DNA of 64,000 bases from Wyeomyia smithii (taxonomy: Eukaryota; Arthropoda; Insecta; Diptera; Culicidae), in the NCBI RefSeq assembly GCF_029784165.1, contig NC_073695.1, positions 163,636,113 through 163,700,112 of the forward strand. Reading direction: 5' to 3'. Position numbers and translations under genes: made by a program. The stretch's first letter is position 1. Every line of letters starts with the position of its first letter. Under the pieces are notes generated by a model. It was not told the DNA's origin, did no database searches, and saw only the letters and a list, made by a program, of their open reading frames with translations. Below are positions 56,240-64,000 of the stretch, piece by piece.

Positions 56240-56369
56240 AATATTAGGGGTCTTCACGTCGAGCTCGTATACGAATACAAATGTGTATCTTCCATTACTC
56301 GTCAATGGAGGTGAATATTACTACAGCTGGGTATTTGTGTACGAGCTCATCGTGGATACCCATATTATT
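56240..56369 (+). other. Long hairpin 2 (precursor-RNA-like)
   Basis: The arms 56240-56278 and 56331-56369 pair over about 39 positions with mismatches; the best part is GAGCTCGTATACGAATAC against GTATTTGTGTACGAGCTC. An inner stem (TCCATT and AATGGA) continues in the loop. It lies 100 bp after hairpin 1 on the same strand. Together they may be a non-coding RNA unit or parts of a foldback transposon. Confidence 0.5.
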
Positions 56370-58772
56370 TTTTTCTTGTACGTCTAGAGGTAATAAAATA
56401 TGAGCAACTGATGAAAATAGGATACTATTTATCTATTTTTCATTAAAACAAAAAGTAAGCAGAAGTTTGAGTATATAATTTTTTTGCTTTTCCAATATTC
56501 ACATACTGAATAGCAAATGGTGATTTGATAACGATAACAAAACATGAGGTATACCTATTAGAAAATTACCGATTATCAGTATGTGTTTGGGTTGAAACAA
56601 TTGCCATAAATAAATGAGAAGAGAAGAAACATTTGAACAATACAAAATACCTACTACTTCTATTGATGCACCATAAAAACAAACGAAAAGAAGCGTTGGC
56701 TAAGTGATGGCATTTGGATCGAATGGGAATAGATAAAAGACACACCAACGGTTTTTGATGCTACCAGCTGTGGCCTAAGACATAATTAATTTTTTAAGCA
56801 CTGATCTGTTTCTAGGAATATAATAACCGAAACGCTTAGCACAGAAAGCACGTCTGTTTTTATTTCATTGAGAAATGGTCAAGAGAGGTAAAAAGAAATA
56901 AATATTTTTTGTATGTTATCTACCATTTTCTCGCACAATCACGTATAAAACAACCAATTTCTATGTTAGAGTGATAGAGTATAATCCTCTCAAACACGGA
57001 AATATATTGTTGTATTACGACACTCATATAACCTGCAGTGGTGGGTTTCAAGCATTAAAAGTAAGTCTATTGTAAAAGACACTCGTCTCATATATTATAA
57101 CAGATGCGGTACACAGTTTTGTTATAGTGAGAGCATTTTAATATTATTTGTTTATTAGTTAGGCATTTCATTCTCACAGCAGCAAAAAAAAACACCCTTA
57201 CATTTCGATAAATGATTTGAAATTAATATCGAGTTTTAGACAAAACATTCTGAATATAAAATAAACAATATCATACATTGGTAAGCGATGACTTAAACTC
57301 AGAGTGTGTTAATTTGTTACGGCGGATAAGATAAGGGCGTAGTAAATTTTAGAGCAAAACAAAAACTGTGTTTGATTTTTAGCAAAGGCTAAGTTATTCA
57401 AATAGCGAAAAAACGAAAGAAATGTAACATGGTGCAGCCAAATTAAAATAGTACAGCGATGGCATTTGCACACTGGAGAATTTTTTTAGGATTGTCATTA
57501 ATAAAGCTTCTGCAGACGCCAAAAAAAGCTATGCAAAGCATTTTCAGTACTACGTACATATATAACAATATTTCAAACAGTACTCTGTTAAGTAATTAAA
57601 CAAGCACCGGCTAAATGACTGATTTGGACTCCGAGTTTAATCCAATGGTAGTATAAGTAACAATCCTATTTTCTCTTTAGATTATATGTCGCTTGCTTTC
57701 AATAAAACACTCTTCACAAATATGTCATACCATTCTTCTACACGCATTTTCCTAATTTACTGTAAAATTTGATGCAGACATTCATTGAAACATCCATAAA
57801 TATTTAAACATTAAATCAATTTCTTCTTTAGATTTTCGTTGATCTCATTCAAAATAATTACGGTATAACCAAGTTTTCTTATTCTTCGTATTGCGTGGAA
57901 ATCAATAACTTTCAGCTAACTGCTAGGACTACAGCCAACAACCTAAACACGAAAATTCTGTTACTGTTAAATAAATATTTGATTGTATGTTCACATAATT
58001 CCTGAATCAATTTCGTTATATGATTGAGAAATATATAGTGAAATTTTCACAGAAAAACAGAAGCGCTAGCGATGAAAACCGATTGTTGCCGAAAGCATTG
58101 CGGAGCTCAGACTAACAAAACAGATTGTGAGCTGATGGGATTCTGTTTTCCCATTTTCTTTCTCTGCTTTTCCAAATGAGCAAAACATTTGGCGTGAGGC
58201 GCTCTCTCAACATGTAAAACGATATCTCCGGTGTTTTCCAAATAACGCTGCCAATTCCCTGTGCTCACTTTTCTCTTTTTGACGATACAAGCTGTGGAAA
58301 CAGCTACGGTATGAAGAAACACCGAGTTGACAAGCCCGTTCTGTCACAAAGCGCACATGTAACAACTGGAGTATTTGTCACTATACAGTCACTATCACTA
58401 TATCTGATTATTTTGTCCTTCCCAAATAAACAATAAATATAAAGAGTGATCAGCATCCAAAGCAAAAATAATGCAATGTTATAAACAAACATATTCCAGT
58501 ATGTTCAAAAGAATTAGACAAAATTTCTTTGTTTAATTGAATTCACCTAACAATAGTCGGATTAAATGTTGTGCTGTGAAGCCCGTAAATTGAATAGAAA
58601 CAGCGTTCTTGAGCGGTCGATTTCGTTGTTGATTACACTTAGAGTCGAATTCATGGGAGATCCCCCACTTTTCGAGGGCCCCCACAAATCAGGATAAAAT
58701 AAACTTGTCTCAATCGAAAAGGAAAGAATGCAAGGCTGTTAAATTCGGCATTGTGAATTTGCGAATTGCGTC
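56370..58772. other. Non-coding, nothing recognised
   Basis: There are only short frames and AT-rich DNA. I found no spectrin-repeat exon for longer dystrophin isoforms here. Confidence 0.4.
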
Positions 58773-60925
58773 CCAAAAAAAATCGGTGTTGAAAAAGTCA
58801 AGGTGCTCAGCCCTAAATTGAAAGATAATATTATTTATAGCATTTTCGTAGAATATTTCGACTTTCTAAAAAAATGTTTACAGGTTGCCCAAACGTGATT
58901 TATGAAAAAATAACTTTTTCAATATAAAAATCACATTTAGTGTTTTTTTTTTTGAAAATCTGTTCGATTCCCACATTTTTTCATTTATTTTTTATTTTTG
59001 TGGGGTGGTTTATGAATATTTTGCATGATTTTGTTCAGCATCGCATTCAGTTATTTGACTCACAGATCCCATTAAACATTGCAGAAAAAATATTTTCCAT
59101 AATTTCCCTTCAAAACACAAATAGCATAGCATAAACAGCTGCACAACTTCGTAGTTGGTGCTAGCAACAATACTCTGTTAACGAGAACGAGTTCCGTTCC
59201 TGAGCAGCAACATGAAATTTTCGATCTAATTAAATGTTACTAAACATAGGTCAGATGTGTCCAGAGAACTGTTACCGCCCTGGCCACGTCCTTGCAACTG
59301 TTGGGAAACGGAAAAGGAATGTTAGTCCAACATTTACCTAAGGGAACCGCAGAGAACTCTACGTGCTCTCATAAATGTTACATGAGATGGGATATTTTTG
59401 TAGGAAAGGGAGACCCTGGATACATCTGTTAGATGTTGCGGGTCGATAATTGATTATATTATAGGTATGAATTTTGAGAGCTTGAGCTGAGGCTGTTGTG
59501 ATTTACCGACTTTTTAGTTTAGATTGTATTTTATCAGTTGAATCTTTAGATTATTTATATAGCAATTTTACTATTTCATGTTTTGAGGTTAGAGGTGAAT
59601 GTATACATAGATAGTTTAGTATACGCTTATTATTATCCACCGATTCGACACAATAGGACACCTGAAAACAAGTCCAATGGCAAGAGATGGCGCTTTTTCA
59701 GTGGTAGTAAAATCGAAATTTCTCCGAGTATTTTGCTCATCGACCGAGAATACAGCTATTAAATGTCTTCTATACATTTTATTCTATCTTTCTGGTACTT
59801 ACTTTCACTTAACGCAATCTATTTTCATCAAAACACATGTTTTTCCTATATAACTCCATTGAGACTTACTACCATTCGTCCATGAGCCCGTTGTGTTGAT
59901 TTTGACAACAGATCAAAATTAGGGCGAGAGCCGTGTGGTTGAAACCGGATGCGCACAATACTCATTAAGGTGGTTCAAGGTTTCAAAAGCAAGTTATCTC
60001 TTATAAATCTTCATGCATATTTAAAATGCAATACGATAAGCGGAGTCACCAGTAATTGATTTCCGATAAGTTTAGGATTTTTGAGGGCTCAAATGGAAGC
60101 AATAAAATTTTGTTCTGGCTCTTTGCTATCAAGTTTTAACATTTCCATCAGACGATGAACCGCTTTAATACTCTTAGCCAAGCATCGACATCTAGTTCTG
60201 ATGTGTATGAAAAAACCGATAGTTTCAGCAATTTTTTAATAGATGGCAATACACAACCAGTTGCGCTCACTGGTGTGATTTATTAGCAAAAATTAGTGGC
60301 GGTGTCCTATTGTCATTAGTAGCAAATCAATCTTCAGACAGCCAGTGTAAAGGGGTTTTACTACATCATATATTTCCATTACATCTAAACTGATAGTCGA
60401 ATATTGTCAAATAAAACCCACGCGAACAAAGTCCAATGTTCTGCGAAACATAAACCCGAACCTCTAAAAATTTTTGTTAATTTGTGTTAAATCGTATGAA
60501 CAAGAAATCCTCTATATATTTACAAACATTCTAGTAAAAAATTAGTTTATTTTCCCTCTACTCTCAACCGAAAATACATACAAAACAAATCTGTATGAAT
60601 CTACCTCTATACAATGCAGCGCCGCCTACATGTCAAAAAACAATTGATTGAGTATATAGTATGTCAACACAAACAACTCAAACAGAAAAAAAAATCTGAA
60701 AAAATAATATCACTTAGGTATCTTGCACAAAATCCTCCAAAGACTGTATATTCCGATAGTTCTGTTGTTTGGAACACCAACACACTTTGAAAGAAGAAAT
60801 TACGTGGAGATAAAAGCGCGCACAAACAATCGGTCTTGTTGCCAGTTTCCTCATCCATAATTTCCCTTCAAAACACAAATAAACAAAATTTTCGATCAAT
60901 AACTGAAATTTTTACTGCAAAGCGG
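58773..60925 (+). repeat. Dispersed repeat X, copy 2, split by a 1731-bp insertion
   Basis: 58773-59123 and 60882-60925 together match 44045-44456. At the split, CCATAATTTCCCTTCAAAAC plus ACAAATA (27 bp) is present at both 59097-59123 and 60855-60881. The copy is therefore an ancestral repeat later interrupted. Confidence 0.78.
59124..60854. mobile_element. 1731-bp insertion of unknown type with 27-bp flanking duplication
   Basis: The insert lacks a poly(A) tail, terminal inverted repeats and any recognisable protein. A possible smaller MITE lies inside it (ACAATAGGACACC at 59650-59662 and its complement at 60301-60313). Short minus-strand frames at its right end (60664-60858) are not recognisable. 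The 27-bp duplication is longer than most DNA transposons make, leaving a LINE-type or repair-patch origin open. Confidence 0.55.
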
Positions 60926-61219
60926 TTATAATGCTACGTCATTATCTAGAGGGGGTCTGCAACTTTGTGACGAAATGCTACGATGGGGGAGGGGGTGGTC
61001 AAAAAAACCCAGAAAAAGCTACGTCATTAGTGCATGCTCCCTAACTGTTTCATTTTGAGAGATAAAAATAACAACGTTCAGAAAACGAATGCATTTTTGG
61101 ATGGCTGATAACCTTTATAGAAGGTTTAAGAATTCGGAAGAATCTACGAAGAAGTTATTATGGTAAGTAATTATGTAACTATGGTTTTTAGTGCCTCCTC
61201 ATAGAAAACTTTATGTTGC

Positions 61220-61560
61220 TCATAATAGGTAAGATGTAACGCGGACGGTTGTCACGCGTGCGGTGATGCTCGTTCTGAAGGAACTCAAACGGTTGACTTA
61301 AATGCGCCACCCTCGGAGGGGATCAACCGTCGTGTTGTATTTGCCCGGCAAGAGATCTCCTTTCAGGACGGATTCAGTCAAAGAACCCGAGCTGTAAATC
61401 GCGGAAAGTATGGCCAACAACAACCAACCTAAACGGCTATCTGAAACTTCAACGCCAGTGGAAAAACGCAGAAGAGGTCTTTGAAACAACCCGTCGCTCG
61501 GCCAGTTAGCAAAAAACCACCACCCACTACTTTATCATCACGGGGAACAGATTCCAATCA
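61220..61560 (+). mobile_element. LOA-type LINE, 5' UTR and ORF1 start
   Basis: GC-richer sequence leads to a short frame at 61411-61482 (MANNNQPKRLSETSTPVEKR, then stop). The element's RNase H and C-terminus lie at 62462-63300, so this is most simply its 5' part. The family assignment of this section rests on position and composition. Confidence 0.45.
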
Positions 61561-62461
61561 AACTTTTGCGAACTATTCTCAACAAATTCAAAAACATGAA
61601 AGCACCAGGAGATGATGGGATTTTCTATATCCTCATCAAAAGACTTCCCGAAAACTCTTTAAATTTCTTGGTAAAAATTTTTAAACAGATGCTTTGCACT
61701 AGCACATTTTCCTACGAAATGGAAAAATGCCAAAGTTACCCCAATTGTAAAACCCGAAAAGAATCCAGCTGAGGCATCAAGTTATCGACCAATCAGTTTA
61801 CTTTCCTCTATTAGCAAACTTTTTGAAAGAATAATTCTAAATAGATAACACATATTAATGAGAACTCAATTTTTGCAAATGAGCTGTTTGGTTTTCGCCA
61901 TGGACATTCCACTACTCATCAGTTACTTAGAGTAACGAATATGATTCAAACTAATAAATCTGAAGGCTATTCGACTGGAGCTGCTCTTCTAGATATAGAA
62001 AAGGCATTCGACAGTGTGTGGCATAAAGGTTTAATAGCTAAAATGGCAAATTTCAGTTTTCCGCTTTACCTCACAGAAATGATACAAAGTTATTTAACTG
62101 ACCGCACTCTTCAGGTTAACTATCTAAATGATAAATCTAAGAGGTTGCCTGTTAGAGCTGATGTGCCTCAGGAGAGTATCTAGGGCCCAATCTTAAATTA
62201 CATTTTTACTTCTGATCTTCCTGTTTTACCACCAGGTTGCGAGAAAATGTTTTGTGATGGTACAAGCATTTCCGCAAAAGGAAAAAGCCTTCGTGTTATA
62301 TGCAGTCGGCTACAAAAAAGTTTAGATATATTTTCTTCATACTTGCAGAAATGGAAAATTTCCCCTAATGCTTCTAAAACACAGTTAATTATTCTTCCTC
62401 ATAAGCCAAGAGTTTCATTTCTCAAACCCACCAATAATCACGTTATTAAGATGAACGGTTA
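61561..62461 (+). pseudogene. Jockey-type reverse transcriptase fragment inside the LOA element
   Basis: FKNMKAPGDDGIF, SSYRPISLLSSISKLFER, GAALLDIEKAFDSVWHKGLI and SLRVICSRLQKSLDIFSSYL correspond to the Jockey-type element at 49.7-50.5 kb. Unlike that copy, it retains the DIEKAFD block. It has several stops and frame changes. PQGS is altered to PQES followed by a stop (62180), and the catalytic ADD position reads CDG. The fragment ends abruptly at a KMNG block. Confidence 0.8.
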
Positions 62462-63300
62462 ATATGGTCCGTCAGGGTCAACGATATTCTTCACGGACGG
62501 CTCAAAAATCGGTTCGAAAACTGGAGCGGGTATCTTCGGTCCTGGTGTACAGATATCATTGGCAATGGGCAACTGGCCTACTGTATTCCAAGCGGAGATT
62601 TACGCTATAATCGAATGTGTCAACCTTTGTCTGAAGAGAAACTACAAACATGCGAATATTTGCATTTTCTCTGATAGTCAAGCGGCACTAAAGGCTCTTT
62701 GTGCTCACAAGTGTACGTCAAAAATGGCGTGGGAGTGCGTTCTCTCACTGCGGAGGCTGTGTCGTATGAACTCCGTCAAATTGTACTGGGTTCCCGAGCA
62801 CAGCGGCATAGACGGCAATGAAAAAGCAGACGACCTGGCCAAACAGAGCTCCAACTCGCAATTCGTTGGTCCGGACCCCTTTTGCGGTATCTCAAATTGC
62901 ACTATAAAAATGGAACTTAAATACTGGGAAGAGCAACGGGTGACAGCCAACTGGAGGGCTGTCAGACGGTGTCACCAGTCGAAAAGGGTAATTACGCCAA
63001 ACGGGAAAATTACTAAAAAGCTCCTAGAGCTCAACAAGTAGGCCCTTTGTACTTACACAGGACTAATAACTGGACACTGCCCGAGTAAGTATAATTTAAA
63101 GAACATTGGTCGAGTTCAGGATGACACTTGTCGCTTCTGTAATATGGAAAGCGAAACCTCGGAACACCTACTATGCAGCTGCGGTGCATTATACATGAGC
63201 AGAATCAAATTTCTTAGCAAGGGCTGCTTGCAACCGTGTGAGATTTGGTCTGCCAATCCTGGTAAAGTAGTTGGCTTTATTAACCCGTAAAGACCCGGGA
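62462..63300 (+). pseudogene. LOA-type RNase H and C-terminal domain
   Basis: RNase H motifs are clear: FFTDGSKIGS (about 62491), AEIYAIIECV, FSDSQAALKAL and WVPEHSGIDGNEKADDLA, so the catalytic Asp, Glu, Asp and final Asp are visible. A TAG at 63039 interrupts the frame after KLLELNK. Beyond it, GLITGHCPSKYNLKNIGRVQ and CRFCNMESETSEHLLCSC continue in the same frame to about 63290. The final tail resembles 18626-18830. It is dead. Confidence 0.82.
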
Positions 63301-63640
63301 CGGAACTTTAATTTAGAAAATGGTCGTTCTCAGCGATGCTGCGGCCGATTTGAGTAAACTCGGAATATTATTCAAGGGGAATAGTTGCTCTAAGTTTTAG
63401 TAAGGGTGCCACCCCTCTGAACCCCTCCCAGTTTATGTGAGACCCAAATATGTCTGTGCCTTTTTTTTATTTTTTCCTACTGATTGAACAAACGCATGGA
63501 TTTATCATACGTATCAAATGTCCTTTGCATAAAATCATGTCGAGTAGATGAAATACGATTAACAAAAGTAAATTTTGAAGTTACCAAATTATTTCAGTGC
63601 AAAATCACATAACTACGTATTTTTATAGAAAGTCAAAAAA
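63300..63640. other. LINE 3' end and spacer
   Basis: No gene is seen. The exact end of the LOA-type element is not visible, and no poly(A) tail is evident. Confidence 0.4.
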
Positions 63641-64000
63641 GATGTTCTACTGAGGGAGATTGTAGCTGTGTCCTTCAAGTTTTCTACTCTACATTTTTAG
63701 AATTAGGTCTTCTAAGTCCAAATATGTTAAAAGATTCATTCTAGCATATACAGATTTTGAGAAAAACAAGTTTGAATTCACTAAAGTACGAATTTTCATG
63801 GAAATTCGATTTTCTCAGTCTCTCACAGTAGGTTTCTATTTTGTTTTTCCATTTTTCAACTTTACATTCTTAGAAAAAGGTGGCGAAAGATTTATTCTAG
63901 CATGAACAGATTTTGAGAAAAACAAGTTTGAATTCACTAAAGTACGAATTTTCAAGGAAATTCGATTTTCTCAGTCTCTCACAGTAGGTTTCTATTTTGT
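63640..64000. repeat. Tandem repeat of about 156-bp units, running off the window
   Basis: ATTCTAGCATATACAGATTT at 63738 recurs as ATTCTAGCATGAACAGATTT at 63894. Both are followed by near-identical blocks (GAAAAACAAGTTTGAATTCA, GATTTTCTCAGTCTCTCACA). At least two units are present; the array may continue beyond the right edge. Confidence 0.8.

Noticed and set aside
55944..56387. A 147-residue + strand frame
   Set aside because: It consists largely of the arms of two hairpins and has no family resemblance. The hairpin structure is the better explanation.
60664..60899. Small minus-strand frames at the edge of the 1.7-kb insertion
   Set aside because: Two frames overlap out of phase, neither has a known motif, and one runs across the insertion boundary.

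Overview
This is eukaryotic nuclear DNA, almost certainly from a culicine (Aedes-like) mosquito. The window has AT-rich non-coding DNA, split genes with GT-AG introns, and a dense mosaic of non-LTR retrotransposons (R1, I, CR1/L2, Jockey and LOA types), tRNA-derived SINEs, a solo LTR and many short inverted-repeat elements (MITEs). There is no prokaryotic organisation. The species is inferred from the repeat types and could not be confirmed by search.

The only host gene I can defend is the dystrophin orthologue on the minus strand. A large 698-codon exon (55055-52962) carries the start codon of a short isoform and is spliced across an 10.96-kb intron to three small exons (42005-41833, 41767-41617, 41307-41184). 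These encode the last spectrin repeats, and the splice phases agree at every junction. The following exons (rest of the spectrin region, WW, EF-hand and ZZ domains) are not recognisable in the remaining 41 kb, so the next intron is probably very large. A TATA-like box lies 62-68 bp upstream of the ATG.

Layout. 0.4-5.65 kb: R1-clade LINE with one nonsense codon and one frameshift, ending in poly(A) and a (TA)n tract. 6.2-12.4 kb: I-type LINE copy A (ORF2 broken). 12.4-14.4 kb: opposite-strand fragment of a related I-type LINE, split by a 701-bp solo LTR. 14.4-25.4 kb: non-coding DNA with MITEs, two SINE families, a LOA fragment and a 34-bp LINE tail insertion. 25.43-31.61 kb: I-type LINE copy B, with both ORFs open and a perfect 13-14-bp target duplication. 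31.6-35.9 kb: minus-strand CR1/L2-group LINE with a PHD-finger ORF1 and a long ORF2 that lacks part of its endonuclease. 36-41.1 kb: MITEs. 41.2-55.06 kb: dystrophin exons and their TE-filled intron (MITE, 126-bp minisatellite hit by a SINE, decayed Jockey LINE, another LINE tail). 55-61 kb: non-coding DNA with two long hairpins and a repeat split by a 1.7-kb insertion with 27-bp flanking duplications. 61.2-63.3 kb: LOA/Jockey chimera. 63.6-64 kb: start of a tandem repeat that runs off the window.

The mobile ORFs are self-contained: ORF1 binds RNA, and ORF2 nicks the target and reverse-transcribes. Copy B is the only element here that looks capable of autonomous movement. I saw no tRNA, rRNA or CRISPR, and no clear new multi-gene system. 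The most interesting items are the intact I element with a matching core promoter, the dystrophin short-isoform exon with an exact 111-bp tandem duplication, and the two unexplained hairpins near 56 kb.
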